NCBI RefSeq assembly: GCF_023955655.1
Contig: NZ_JAMXHT010000001.1
Span: forward strand, 761,601-825,600
Length of the DNA: 64,000 nt
From: Ralstonia soli
GTDB lineage: Bacteria > Pseudomonadota > Gammaproteobacteria > Burkholderiales > Burkholderiaceae
Direction of reading: 5' to 3'
The number at the start of each line of letters is the position of its first letter. Position 1 is the first letter of the stretch. Under the pieces are notes generated by a model, which made no database searches, was not told where the DNA came from, and was given only the letters and a program-made list of their open reading frames with translations. The position numbers were made by a program, and so were the translations under genes. Below are positions 33,105 through 42,564 of the stretch, piece after piece.

Positions 33105-33112
33105 GATCGATC

Positions 33113-34525
33113 TCAGGCCCCCAGCAGGCTCTGCCCGCACACGCGCACGACATTGCCCGTCACGCCATTCGATGCGGGGTTCGCAAACCAGGCAATCGCC
33201 TCGGCCACGTCGACGGGCTGGCCGCCTTGGCTCATGGCGTTCATGCGGCGGCCCGCCTCGCGGATGGCAAACGGCACGGCCGCCGTCATCTGCGTTTCGA
33301 TAAAGCCCGGCGCCACCGCATTGATGGTGATGCCGCGTTCGGCCAGCAGCGGCGCCCCGGCCTGCACCAGGCCGATCACGCCAGCCTTGGAGGTTGCATA
33401 GTTGGTCTGCCCGAGGTTGCCGGCAATACCGCTGATGGACGACACGCACACGATGGCGCCACCCGCGTGCAGCGCATTGGCCGCGAGCAACGCATCGTTG
33501 ATGCGCAACTGCGCGGCCAGGTTGATGTCGAGCACGCTGCGCCACGCGGGCTCGGTCATGCGGGCGATGGTCTTGTCGCGCGTGATGCCGGCGTTGTGTA
33601 CGAGGATGTCGATGCCGCCCATCGCCGCGAGTTGCTGCGCGAGCAGGGCCGGTGTTTCCGGTGCGGCGATGTCATACGCCAACGCTTCGCCGCCGATCGC
33701 CTGCGCCACGGCATGGAGGCCGTCCTGCGCAGCGGGCACATCCAGGCACAGCACGCGCGCGCCGTCACGCGCAAGCACGTGCGCAATGGCGGCACCGATA
33801 CCGCGCGAGGCGCCGGTCACCAGCGCGGTGCGCCCGGTCAGCGGCTTCTGCCAATCCACGGAGACTGTCGCTGCTGCATGCACACGCACCACCTGCCCCG
33901 ATACATAGGCCGAACGCGCCGACAGCAGAAAACGCAGTGTCGATGCCGCTGCGTTCTCCGCACCTTCGGCCACGTAGACGAGCTGTGCCGTACAGCCGCG
34001 CCGGACCTCCTTGCCGAGCGAGCGCGTGAGCCCTTCCAGCGCACGCTGCGCAATCGTGGCTTCGGGTGTCTTACAGCCCTCTGGTGGTCGTCCAATCACC
34101 ACGATGCGCCCGCAGCGACCGATGGCACGCACGCCGTCGTGGAACACGTGATACAGCGCGTCGAGGCCATCGATGGAGGTGATGCCCGTCGCGTCAAAGA
34201 CGATGCCGCCGATGCGGTCGAACGCATCGCCGTCCTTGCCGGTAGGCGCGACAAAACGGCCCGTGATCTGCCCGTGCCGGTTGGCCGCGCCCAGCCATTC
34301 CGGATCGCTCTCATGAAACCGCGTGGGCACCCCGATCTCGGCAAACAGCGCGGCAAGCGTCTCGCGCATTGCACCGCCAGGTGCCAGGCCGACCAGGAAC
34401 GGCCCGACGAATTCGGGCTCCTCAGGGACGTAGCGGCGCAGCGGCACCGGCTGCGGCAGGCCGAGGTTGGCCGACAGCCACTTGCCGAACCCGGAACCCA
34501 CGAAGTCGAGATACTTGTCTTGCAT
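33113..34525 (-). CDS. Long-form FabG-like 3-oxoacyl reductase
   Basis: 470 residues from the ATG at 34525 (MQDKYLDFVGSGFGKW). The C-terminal short-chain dehydrogenase half (about residues 215-470) has TGASRGIGAAIAH, NAG and the catalytic set S...Y...K (SSISGIAGN then YATSKAG). The N-terminal 200 residues form the second, degenerate Rossmann-like domain of high-molecular-weight FabG4 proteins. Such enzymes reduce 3-oxoacyl-CoA with NAD(H). It is placed between fadE and maoC. Confidence 0.88.
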   Translation of the reverse strand: MQDKYLDFVGSGFGKWLSANLGLPQPVPLRRYVPEEPEFVGPFLVGLAPGGAMRETLAALFAEIGVPTRFHESDPEWLGAANRHGQITGRFVAPTGKDGDAFDRIGGIVFDATGITSIDGLDALYHVFHDGVRAIGRCGRIVVIGRPPEGCKTPEATIAQRALEGLTRSLGKEVRRGCTAQLVYVAEGAENAAASTLRFLLSARSAYVSGQVVRVHAAATVSVDWQKPLTGRTALVTGASRGIGAAIAHVLARDGARVLCLDVPAAQDGLHAVAQAIGGEALAYDIAAPETPALLAQQLAAMGGIDILVHNAGITRDKTIARMTEPAWRSVLDINLAAQLRINDALLAANALHAGGAIVCVSSISGIAGNLGQTNYATSKAGVIGLVQAGAPLLAERGITINAVAPGFIETQMTAAVPFAIREAGRRMNAMSQGGQPVDVAEAIAWFANPASNGVTGNVVRVCGQSLLGA

Positions 34526-34556
34526 CGTTGTTGTTGTGTCGTCTGATGTCGCGCCG

Positions 34557-37067
34557 TCAGGCCGCGCGGCGCTCCGCAGCCTGCAGAGTGTCGAGCGCAT
34601 CCTTGCGGCGCTGCAGGTCGGCCAGCAGGTTGAAGTCGGGCGGGAAGTCGTCCACGGCGACGGCGTGTTCGCCGTAGCGCGCGTAGTCGCAGAGCTGCTT
34701 GCGCTCGGCTTCGTCGATCAGGCCTTGTGCCACGGCCTGCGCGGTCCACGCTTCGAAGTCGGGCAGGCTCTGCGGCACGGGCGGCAGCTTGCCTGCGCGG
34801 ATGGCGGGTTTCAAGCGCAGCTCAATCGCGTCGACGGCAGGCTGCAGGCGGAAGGCAGCTTCGCCGTAGGCAATCGGGTCGACTTCGGGCGACGGGCAGT
34901 ACGAGTCGGCCAGCAGTCGATCACGCGCTGCGCCTGGCGTCTGCATCAGCTCGGCCACTTGGGCGGCCAGCGCGTCCGACGGTTTGCGATAGGGCGCACC
35001 AAACGGGAAGATCAGCACGCGCAGCACTCCTGCCACGCCGCGGTTCGGGAAATTCGCCAGCACCCCGTCGAGCGCGTCGTGCGCTTTCACCAGCGCGTCC
35101 TGCACGGACCAATGCACCAGCGGCGCATCTGCAGCGGGGCGGCCCTCGTCTTCAAAGCGCTTGAGCGTGGACGAGATCAGGTACATCTGCGAAAGGATGT
35201 CGCCCAGCCGTCCGGTGATGCTCTCGCGCCGCTTGAGCGTGCCGCCCAGCGTGAACATCGACACGTCGGCCAGTAGCGCCAGCGCAGTTGAGAAGCGGTT
35301 GACGGCCTGGTAGTAGCGCTGCATTTCGGGCGCCGCACTCGAGGGTGCCGGCGCTACGCGTCCGCCCGACAGCGCATGCAGGAACGCACGCACGAAGTTG
35401 CCCGCGATGAATGCCCCATGGCCGAACAGCGCCGTGTCGAAGGCGCGCAGCGTCTCGGGGGAATCGGGCCCTTGCGCCGCCGTCATCTCGCGCAGCACAT
35501 ACGGATGGCAGCGGATCACGCCCTGCCCGAAGATGATCAGGCAGCGCGTCATGATGTTCGCGCCTTCCACCGTGATGGCGATCGGCACCTGCTGATACGC
35601 GCGCGCCAGGAAGTTGTTCGGGCCCATGCAGATGCCCTTGCCGCCCACGATGTCCATTGCATCGGTGACGACATCGCGCGCCCGTTCGGTGACGTGGTAT
35701 TTGGCGATGGCGGAGATGACCGACGGCTTCTCCCCCAGGTCCACGGCCAGCGCAGACAGGCGCCGCGCCGCATCCATCATGTACAGGTTGCCGCCCATGC
35801 GGCCGAGCGCTTCCTGAATGCCTTCGAACTTGCCGATGGGCGTGCGGAACTGGCGACGCACGGCGGCATACGCGCCGGTGCTGCGCACAGCCAGCTTGGC
35901 CATGCCCACATTGGACGACGGCAGCGAAATCGCGCGGCCCGCCGCCAGGCATTCCATCAACATGCGCCAGCCACGGCCGACCTGCGCTTGCCCGCCGATC
36001 ACCCAGTCGATCGGGATGAATACATCCTTGCCCCAGTTCGGGCCGTTCTGGAACACCGCGTTCAGCGGCCAATGGCGTCGGCCGATATTGACACCGGGAT
36101 GCTTCGTCGGGATCAATGCGCACGTGATGCCCGGTTCCTTGTCGCTACCGAGCAAGCCATCCGGATCGACCGCACGGAAGGCCAGGCCCAGCACCGTCGC
36201 GATCGGGCCAAGCGTGATGTAGCGCTTGCTCCAGGTCACGCGAAAGCCCAGCGTTTCGCGGCCCTCGTGCATGCCGCGGCAGACCACGCCGACGTCGGGG
36301 ATGGCCGCGGCGTCGGAGCCGGCATACGGGTTTGTCAGCGCAAAGCAGGGGATCTCTTCACCGCGTGCGAGGCGCGGCAGGTAGTGGTTCTTCTGCGCTT
36401 CGGTGCCGTAGTGCAGCAGCAGTTCGGCGGGCCCGAGCGAGTTGGGCACCATCACCGACACGGCCGCTGCCGAGCAGCGCGTCGACAGCTTCATGATGAC
36501 CTGCGAATGCGCGTAGGCCGAGAAGCCTTTGCCGCCGTACTCCTTCGGGATGATCATGCCGAGGAAGCCCGCCTGCTTGGCATAGGCCCACGCCTCGGGC
36601 GACATGTCCTGCCAGATCTGCGTGCTTTCCCAATCGTTGGCAAGGTCGCAGAGCTTCTCGGTTTCCACGTCGAGGAATGCCTGCTCTTCCGGCGACAGGC
36701 GTGGCGGCGGCGATGAGAGCAACCGCGACCAGTTCGGCCGGCCGGAGAAGAGTTCGGCATCCCACCAGACCGTGCCGGCTTCAATGGCGTCGCGCTCCGT
36801 GTCGGACATCTCCGGCATGATCTTGCGGAACATCGCCAGCACACGGCGTGTGATCAGCGCGCGGCGCAGGGGCTTGATCGCGAGCACCAGCGCGGGCAGT
36901 ACGAAGACGATGGCAAGTACCGTGGTCATCACCGGGCCGACCAGGCCGAGCCACGCGCCGGCCAGCAGCCACACACCGGTGGCGACCAGCCACGCCGCTG
37001 CCGAGGCTTCCATGCTGGCGAGCCCGAGCGCGCCGATGCAAAGCAGGACGATCCAGATCGTCGTCAT
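34557..37067 (-). CDS. fadE: Acyl-CoA dehydrogenase (FadE type)
   Basis: 836 residues, the large FadE class. The ATG at 37067 has GGAGA 7 bases upstream, and a hydrophobic N-terminus gives two membrane segments. The FAD-dependent dehydrogenase core spans about residues 85-560 (IIPKEYGGKGFSAYAHSQV, FALTNPYAGSDAA, VEGANIMTRCLIIFGQG). A DUF1974 C-terminal domain follows. It catalyses the first step of beta-oxidation. It is the first structural gene after the TetR regulator. Confidence 0.95.
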   Translation of the reverse strand: MTTIWIVLLCIGALGLASMEASAAAWLVATGVWLLAGAWLGLVGPVMTTVLAIVFVLPALVLAIKPLRRALITRRVLAMFRKIMPEMSDTERDAIEAGTVWWDAELFSGRPNWSRLLSSPPPRLSPEEQAFLDVETEKLCDLANDWESTQIWQDMSPEAWAYAKQAGFLGMIIPKEYGGKGFSAYAHSQVIMKLSTRCSAAAVSVMVPNSLGPAELLLHYGTEAQKNHYLPRLARGEEIPCFALTNPYAGSDAAAIPDVGVVCRGMHEGRETLGFRVTWSKRYITLGPIATVLGLAFRAVDPDGLLGSDKEPGITCALIPTKHPGVNIGRRHWPLNAVFQNGPNWGKDVFIPIDWVIGGQAQVGRGWRMLMECLAAGRAISLPSSNVGMAKLAVRSTGAYAAVRRQFRTPIGKFEGIQEALGRMGGNLYMMDAARRLSALAVDLGEKPSVISAIAKYHVTERARDVVTDAMDIVGGKGICMGPNNFLARAYQQVPIAITVEGANIMTRCLIIFGQGVIRCHPYVLREMTAAQGPDSPETLRAFDTALFGHGAFIAGNFVRAFLHALSGGRVAPAPSSAAPEMQRYYQAVNRFSTALALLADVSMFTLGGTLKRRESITGRLGDILSQMYLISSTLKRFEDEGRPAADAPLVHWSVQDALVKAHDALDGVLANFPNRGVAGVLRVLIFPFGAPYRKPSDALAAQVAELMQTPGAARDRLLADSYCPSPEVDPIAYGEAAFRLQPAVDAIELRLKPAIRAGKLPPVPQSLPDFEAWTAQAVAQGLIDEAERKQLCDYARYGEHAVAVDDFPPDFNLLADLQRRKDALDTLQAAERRAA

Positions 37068-37107
37068 GAGGGTCTCCAATCGATGCGGTCTTGTGCCGCA
37101 GGCGTCG

Positions 37108-37124
37108 GGCAGGCGGCGCCTGCC
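37108..37124. repeat. Hairpin between the TetR gene and fadE
   Basis: GGCAGGC/GCCTGCC, a 7-bp stem with a 3-base loop, in the 113-base gap. There is no T tract after it on either strand. Confidence 0.4.
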
Positions 37125-37180
37125 GAATGCCCGAGCGACTCTTGTGCCTGCGCGCGGAAGATCCGCGCGGCGTCTGGGTA

Positions 37181-38245
37181 TCAGGCGCTGGGGTTGCGCC
37201 AGGGGCGCATCGGGTTGGCCGGGAAGATCGCGCGCGCGGCGTTGCTGCGGCGGATGGCCAGCGCCCGGGTGCGCGCCGTCGGTGCGGCGGTGGCGTCGCT
37301 ATCGTCGCTGCCGTCTCCCTGATCGTCGTGGTCATCGGCGGCGAGGGCGTCGTGCTCGTCTGCGTCTGCGCTGGAGCGCGCGACGGGCGTGCGGCCGAAC
37401 AGATCCCCGGCGAACGGCGAGGCGGTAGCGGGCGTCGTGGGACGCTCGGCCGTGCGGCCGTTGCCGTGCCCGGCCAGGCGCCCGGAGCCGCTGCCGTTAT
37501 TGCCGCTGGAGGCGTCGTCGGCGCGGGCCACAGGCGTGGGCACCTGCGCTTCGGCCAGTTCGACCACCTGGTCGAGCGCGCCGGCCTCGCCGGTGTCATT
37601 GGGTAAGGGGGCGTTGAGCGTGGCCACCACCAGCGCCGTCAGGCGCGCCAGCAGCGAGGCATCGGTCATCGGCTTGCCCTGCGTGAACATCGGCAGCAGG
37701 TTGTTGAGGTCGTCGCCCGCCAGCACGCCGGCGAGTGCCTTGAGCGAGAAGTGCAGGCGCCAGCCAAGCTCAGCGCGCGGGACGTGCGGCAGCGCGCCCG
37801 AGAACGCCTCAAAGAAGCGACCAAACACCGGCGCGTAATGGCCGAGCAGATAGTTCTGCACGAACGGCGAGGTGTCGGAATACACGCGGCCCATCAGGCG
37901 CAGGAAGGCTGGGCCGCCGGTGTCCGGGTTGCGCGCCATCTGCAGCGCCGGCACGAACAGCGCGCCGAGCACGTGGTCGCAGGTGAGCTGCTCCTTGGTC
38001 CAGCGTTCTTCGCAGGCGGTGAGCAGCGCCAGGCGGCGCGTGTTGAGCGGATCGAGTCGGCGGCCGAGCACCGACTGCATCAACGCTTCCTTGCTGCCGA
38101 AGTGATAGTTGACCGCCGCCAGGTTGACCTTGGCACGCGCCGTGATCTGCCGCAACGACATCGCCTCGTAGCCGAACTCGATGAACAGCAGTTCGGTGGC
38201 TTCCAGAATGCGGCCCTTGGTGTCTCCTGCTCCAGGTCGTCCCAT
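37181..38245 (-). CDS. TetR-family regulator with long disordered tail
   Basis: 354 residues from the ATG at 38245 with a strong AGGAG site (GTAGGAGAC). The DNA-binding helix-turn-helix spans about residues 10-60 (LRQITARAKVNLAAVNYHFGSKEALM). A TetR ligand domain runs to about residue 215. The last 130 residues are Asp/Ser/Ala/Thr-rich low complexity, ending with a basic segment (RRSNAARAIFPANPMRPW). Most TetR proteins are about 200 residues. Upstream of fadE in the same direction, it probably controls the fatty-acid genes, PsrA/FadR-like (inference). Confidence 0.88.
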   Translation of the reverse strand: MGRPGAGDTKGRILEATELLFIEFGYEAMSLRQITARAKVNLAAVNYHFGSKEALMQSVLGRRLDPLNTRRLALLTACEERWTKEQLTCDHVLGALFVPALQMARNPDTGGPAFLRLMGRVYSDTSPFVQNYLLGHYAPVFGRFFEAFSGALPHVPRAELGWRLHFSLKALAGVLAGDDLNNLLPMFTQGKPMTDASLLARLTALVVATLNAPLPNDTGEAGALDQVVELAEAQVPTPVARADDASSGNNGSGSGRLAGHGNGRTAERPTTPATASPFAGDLFGRTPVARSSADADEHDALAADDHDDQGDGSDDSDATAAPTARTRALAIRRSNAARAIFPANPMRPWRNPSA

Positions 38246-38313
38246 GTCTCCTACCTCGTTTTTTTGGTTCGATATCGGGGGCGATTGCTGCACTGCAGCG
38301 CTCGAACAGACGA

Positions 38314-38365
38314 TTCAAACGTGTGTATTTGTATTGCTTGGGCATGTTAGGAACAGACGTTTGAA
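38314..38365. promoter_or_regulatory. Candidate TetR operator
   Basis: Arms TTCAAACGT and ACGTTTGAA form an inverted repeat with a 34-base spacer; each is preceded or followed by sequence shared with a GAACAGACG direct repeat. The CAAAC/GTTTG core resembles the PsrA-type half-site. It is 69 bases upstream of the TetR start. Confidence 0.45.
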
Positions 38366-38642
38366 AACGCCAAGCGACCAATTCGAGCGCCGACTCTAAA
38401 GCGCAGTAGTCAGACGCACAAATTCAAGCCAAACAAGGTGTAAAAAGAAAGTGAGCACAAACATTACTCGGGTGATGAGAACGAGCCCATCTAGCCTGAC
38501 CACTCAGCCGGCCGGCTGAAGCCTGCTTGAAGTCCGGCAAGGCGGGCGGCAACGGCGTGTGCGAACGCAGCCGTGGACAATCCGTCGCGGAGGCCGAAAT
38601 CGGACACATGAAGCGCACAAAACCAGGCCCCGGGCCGCATCC

Positions 38643-38651
38643 TGCTAAACT
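38643..38651 (+). promoter_or_regulatory. Extended -10 candidate for rhlE
   Basis: TGCTAAACT (TGN plus TAAACT) about 120 bases before the rhlE start; no good -35. Confidence 0.35.
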
Positions 38652-38771
38652 ACGGCCCTTCTTGCAGTTCATGCAGTCCCCGGGGTCCAGTCGCCCCGTC
38701 ACCTACCTAGGCTTTGTCCACGATTGGCGCACGAACGAATGCGCGGGACACGCCGGTCCAATCGCTTTTCC

Positions 38772-40430
38772 ATGTCGTTTTCCGAACTCGGCTTGTCAGA
38801 CAAGCTGGTACGCGCCGTGGCCGAACTCGGCTACACCGAACCCACTCCGATTCAACGCCAGGCCATCCCCGCAGTCCTTAAGGGCGGTGACCTGCTCGCC
38901 GGTGCACAGACCGGCACCGGCAAGACCGCCGGTTTCACGCTGCCGCTGCTGCATCGCCTCTCTGCCACGCAGCCGAACAAGGTGCAGACGCCCAACGGCA
39001 TGCGCTTCCCGATCCGCGCGCTGGTGCTCACCCCCACGCGTGAACTTGCCGCGCAGGTGGAAGAGAGCGTGCGCGCCTACGGCAAATACCTGCCGCTGAA
39101 ATCGATGGTGATGTTCGGCGGCGTTGGCATCAACCCGCAGATCGATGCGCTCAAGCGTGGTGTCGATATCGTCGTGGCTACGCCGGGCCGCCTGCTGGAC
39201 CACGTGGGCCAGCGCACCATTGATCTGTCGCATATCGAACTGCTGGTGCTGGACGAAGCCGACCGCATGCTCGACATGGGCTTCATCCACGACATCCGCA
39301 AGATCCTCAACATCCTGCCGCCCAAGCGCCAGAACCTGCTGTTCTCGGCCACGTTCTCGGACGACATCCGCGAACTGGCCGACCGCCTGCTCGACAAGCC
39401 GGCGCTGATCGAAGTCGCACGCCGCAACACCACGGCCGAGACGGTCGAGCAACGCATCTACCCGGTAGACCGCGAACGCAAGCGCGAACTGCTCGCCAAG
39501 CTCGTGCGCGACAACGACTGGCACCAGGTGCTGGTCTTCACGCGCACCAAGCACGGCGCGAACCGCCTGGCCGAACAGCTCTCGCGTGACGGCATTCCGG
39601 CGCTGGCGATTCACGGCAACAAGAGCCAGTCGGCACGCACGCGTGCGCTGACCGAGTTCAAAGCCGGGACGCTGCGTGTGCTGGTTGCCACCGACATTGC
39701 TGCGCGCGGGATCGACATCGATCAACTGCCGCACGTCGTCAACTTCGACCTGCCGAACGTGCCGGAAGATTACGTGCACCGTATCGGCCGTACGGGCCGT
39801 GCGGGCGCGCAGGGCGAGGCGATCTCGCTGGTCTGCGTGGATGAGCATGGCCTGCTGCGCGACATCGAGCGCCTGATCAAGCGCGAACTGCCGCGCACCG
39901 TGCTGGAAGGTTTCGAGCCGGACCCGAGCATCGCGCCGGAGCCGATTCCGAACGGTCGCAACTCGGCGGGCCGCGGTGGCAACGCGCGTGGTGGCCGCCC
40001 GGGTGGTGGTCGCAACCAGCAACCGCGCCAAGCTGCTGGTGGCAACGCTGCACCGCGTGAACCACGTGCGCCGCGTGAGCCCCGCGAACCGCGTCGTGAA
40101 TCGAGCGGTAGCGGCAATGGTCAGGGTCAGAGCCAAGGCCAAGGTCAGGGCCGCAATGGTGGCGGCAGCCGCCAGCGTCAGGCACAAGGCCAGCGCGATG
40201 GTCAGGCAGCACCGAAACCACGCACCGGCAACGGCGCGGGTAATGGTCAGTCGCACGCACGTGGTCAACGCCAGGGTCAGACCCAGGGCAATGGCAACGG
40301 GCAGGGCGGTCAGCGTCGTTCCTCGAACACGCAAGCCGCGCAACCGGCCAAGGTGGCACAACCGGCCAAGCAGCCGTTCAACGGCCTGTTCGCCAAAGCA
40401 GCTGCATTGCTCGGCGGCCGCAAAGCCTGA
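38772..40430 (+). CDS. rhlE: DEAD-box RNA helicase RhlE
   Basis: 552 residues from the ATG at 38772 ([16 protein letters not shown]). Helicase motifs are intact: [28 protein letters not shown] and [10 protein letters not shown]. The final 170 residues are a basic, Gly/Gln/Asn/Arg-rich tail that binds RNA in such helicases. It is followed after 5 bases by srkA, an uncommon partner; the two may be co-transcribed up to the terminator after srkA. Confidence 0.94.
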   Translation: MSFSELGLSDKLVRAVAELGYTEPTPIQRQAIPAVLKGGDLLAGAQTGTGKTAGFTLPLLHRLSATQPNKVQTPNGMRFPIRALVLTPTRELAAQVEESVRAYGKYLPLKSMVMFGGVGINPQIDALKRGVDIVVATPGRLLDHVGQRTIDLSHIELLVLDEADRMLDMGFIHDIRKILNILPPKRQNLLFSATFSDDIRELADRLLDKPALIEVARRNTTAETVEQRIYPVDRERKRELLAKLVRDNDWHQVLVFTRTKHGANRLAEQLSRDGIPALAIHGNKSQSARTRALTEFKAGTLRVLVATDIAARGIDIDQLPHVVNFDLPNVPEDYVHRIGRTGRAGAQGEAISLVCVDEHGLLRDIERLIKRELPRTVLEGFEPDPSIAPEPIPNGRNSAGRGGNARGGRPGGGRNQQPRQAAGGNAAPREPRAPREPREPRRESSGSGNGQGQSQGQGQGRNGGGSRQRQAQGQRDGQAAPKPRTGNGAGNGQSHARGQRQGQTQGNGNGQGGQRRSSNTQAAQPAKVAQPAKQPFNGLFAKAAALLGGRKA

Positions 40431-40435
40431 CGTTC

Positions 40436-41479
40436 ATGCACGGTAGCGACGACAGCGGCCAACCCGCATCCGCCGACGCCCCATACGACGGCCTGACGCC
40501 CGACAGCATCCTCGATGCGCTGGCGCAGGTTGGGCTGATGCCGGACGGCCGCATGTTCGCGCTCAACAGCTACGAGAACCGCGTCTACCAAGTCGGCGTG
40601 GAAGACAGCGCACCGGTGGTGGTCAAGTTCTACCGCCCGGGCCGTTGGAGCGACGCACAGATCGTTGAGGAACACGCCTTTACCGCAGAGCTTGCGGCGG
40701 CTGAAATCCCGGTGATCGCGCCGCTGGAAATCGAAGGCAGCACGCTGCACGCGTTCGAGCGCTGGCACTTTGCGGTCTTCCCGCGTTGTGCGGGCCGCGT
40801 GCCCGCGATTGATCGCGACGACACGCTCGAATGGATGGGGCGCTTTCTCGGCCGCATCCACACCGTGGGTGCGCAACGCCCGTTCATGGCGCGGCCCGCG
40901 CTCGACATCGACACCTTCGGCGTGCAATCGCGCGACTGGCTGCTCGAGCACGACTTCATCCCGCCCGATTTGCTGCCCGCTTGGCGCAGCGTGGCCGATG
41001 CCGCGCTCGACGGCGTGCGCCGCTGCTACGACCGCGCAGGCGATGTCTCGCTGCTGCGCCTGCACGGCGATTGCCACGCCTCCAACGTCCTGTGGATCGA
41101 GGAGGCAGACGCCAAGCAGGGCGACCCGCTGCGCTCGGCCGGCCCGCACTTCGTCGACTTCGACGATAGCCGCACCGGCCCCGCCGTGCAGGACTTGTGG
41201 ATGCTGCTGTCAGGCGATCGCGCATCGATGCAGTCGCAACTCGCCAGCCTGCTGGCCGGCTATGAGGACTTCTGCGAATTCGACACGCGCGAGTTGTATC
41301 TCGTGGAAGCGCTACGCACCCTGCGCCTGCTGCACTACAGCGCTTGGTTGGCGCGTCGGTGGAATGATCCGGCATTCCCAGCCGCGTTTCCGTGGTTCAA
41401 CACGCAACGCTACTGGCAGGACCGGGTCTTGGAATTGCGCGAGCAGATCGCGCTGTTGGACGAACCGCCGCTCTGGTGA
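40436..41479 (+). CDS. srkA: Serine/threonine kinase SrkA (stress response kinase A)
   Basis: 347 residues, phosphotransferase fold. The catalytic loop is RLHGDCHASNVLW and the metal-binding motif is VDFDDSRTG. SrkA (RdoA/YihE) acts in envelope stress and reactive-oxygen resistance. It starts 5 bases after rhlE, and its stop codon lies inside the loop of the terminator hairpin. Confidence 0.92.
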   Translation: MHGSDDSGQPASADAPYDGLTPDSILDALAQVGLMPDGRMFALNSYENRVYQVGVEDSAPVVVKFYRPGRWSDAQIVEEHAFTAELAAAEIPVIAPLEIEGSTLHAFERWHFAVFPRCAGRVPAIDRDDTLEWMGRFLGRIHTVGAQRPFMARPALDIDTFGVQSRDWLLEHDFIPPDLLPAWRSVADAALDGVRRCYDRAGDVSLLRLHGDCHASNVLWIEEADAKQGDPLRSAGPHFVDFDDSRTGPAVQDLWMLLSGDRASMQSQLASLLAGYEDFCEFDTRELYLVEALRTLRLLHYSAWLARRWNDPAFPAAFPWFNTQRYWQDRVLELREQIALLDEPPLW

Positions 41480-41500
41480 AACCGAGCGGCGGTTTTTCTT
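41463..41500 (+). terminator. Intrinsic terminator overlapping the srkA stop
   Basis: An 11-bp stem AACCGCCGCTC/GAGCGGCGGTT with a 10-base loop that contains the TGA of srkA, then TTTCTTT. Confidence 0.9.
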
Positions 41501-41506
41501 TAGGCT

Positions 41507-42412
41507 TTAAGCGAACTTGCCAGCCTGGAAGTCACGCACAGCCTGGAAGATCTCTTCCTGCGTGTTCATCACAAACGGGCCGTATTGCGCGATCGACTCG
41601 TTCAGCGGCTTGCCCGCCACCAGCAGCACGCGGGTCTCTGCATCCCCCGCGCGGATGACCACGCCGTCGCTGCCTTCCGTGTTGGCGAGGATGGCCATCT
41701 GCTTGTCATCCACGCGTTGCAGGCCTGCGTTGCCCGGTGCTTCGGCATCGCCCACCTGCGCGCTGCCGCGGAACACGTAGACAAACGCGTTGTGCTTTTC
41801 CGGCAGCGATTGCGCGAACGATGCCCCGGCCGGCAACGTGATGTCGAGGTACAGCGGTTGCGTGGCCTCACGCGTCATCGCGCCTTGCACGCCTTGCGAT
41901 GCACCGGCGATCACGCGCACCGCCACGCCGTCTTCCGTCGTGAACTCGGGAATCTCTTCCGACGGGATGTCGCGGTACCACGGCGTCGTCATCTTGTCGC
42001 TGGCGGGCAGGTTCAGCCAGAGCTGGAAGCCTTCCATCACGCCGTCTTCCTGTTCGGGCATCTCCGAATGCACGACGCCGCTGCCGGCCGTCATCCACTG
42101 CACGCCGCCGTGCTGCAGCAGGCCTTCGTGGCCGGCGCTGTCGCGGTGGCGCATGCGGCCCGCGATCATGTACGTCACCGTTTCAAAGCCGCGGTGCGGG
42201 TGATCGGGGAAGCCGGCCAGATAGTCGTTCGGATCATCGCTGCGGAACGCGTCGAGCATCAGAAACGGGTCGAGCCGGCGCTGCAGGTTGTTGGTCAGCA
42301 CGCGGGTGAGCTTCACGCCCGCGCCGTCCGACGTGGGCCGGCCGGTCACGATGCGCTCCACGCGACGAGCGCGCTGCACTTCATTCGCTTGCGATTGCAC
42401 GAGGGTTTCCAT
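41507..42412 (-). CDS. Pirin-family protein
   Basis: 301 residues from the ATG at 42412 with AGGAGAAGCAC directly upstream. Cupin metal ligands are seen in FPDHPHRGFETVTY and VVHSEMPEQ. Bacterial pirins include quercetinase-like dioxygenases and redox-sensing regulators; which applies here is open. It is divergent from the LysR gene, the usual setting of a LysR target. Confidence 0.9.
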   Translation of the reverse strand: METLVQSQANEVQRARRVERIVTGRPTSDGAGVKLTRVLTNNLQRRLDPFLMLDAFRSDDPNDYLAGFPDHPHRGFETVTYMIAGRMRHRDSAGHEGLLQHGGVQWMTAGSGVVHSEMPEQEDGVMEGFQLWLNLPASDKMTTPWYRDIPSEEIPEFTTEDGVAVRVIAGASQGVQGAMTREATQPLYLDITLPAGASFAQSLPEKHNAFVYVFRGSAQVGDAEAPGNAGLQRVDDKQMAILANTEGSDGVVIRAGDAETRVLLVAGKPLNESIAQYGPFVMNTQEEIFQAVRDFQAGKFA

Positions 42413-42442
42413 GTGCTTCTCCTGAAATTCGGGATTTGTCAT

Positions 42443-42458
42443 ACCCACAATGTAGGGT
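42443..42458. promoter_or_regulatory. Candidate LysR-binding site
   Basis: ACCC and GGGT half-sites around ACAATGTA, containing a T-N11-A element, in the 152-base divergent region of the pirin and LysR genes. Confidence 0.4.
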
Positions 42459-42564
42459 GGTTGCCCCTTTTGCACTAGTCGGTTATGGTGGGAAAAAATG
42501 TTGCTCGCGGCGGGACAATTCCAAACAGAGACCGGCAGGCACAACGATCAGAGGAGGAAACCAC

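Larger units (their letters stand above)
38246..38771. other. 526-base divergent intergenic region (TetR gene / rhlE)
   Basis: No coding frame is supported. It holds direct repeats GAACAGACG (38305 and 38351), inverted arms TTCAAACGT (38314-38322) and ACGTTTGAA (38357-38365), a 16-bp palindrome at 38505-38520, and an extended -10 (TGCTAAACT) at 38643-38651 likely driving rhlE. Confidence 0.6.

Noticed and set aside
33105..33545. Upstream extension of the MaoC gene into the reductase gene
   Set aside because: The extra part is an out-of-frame reading of fabG; the hydratase begins at the ATG at 33104.
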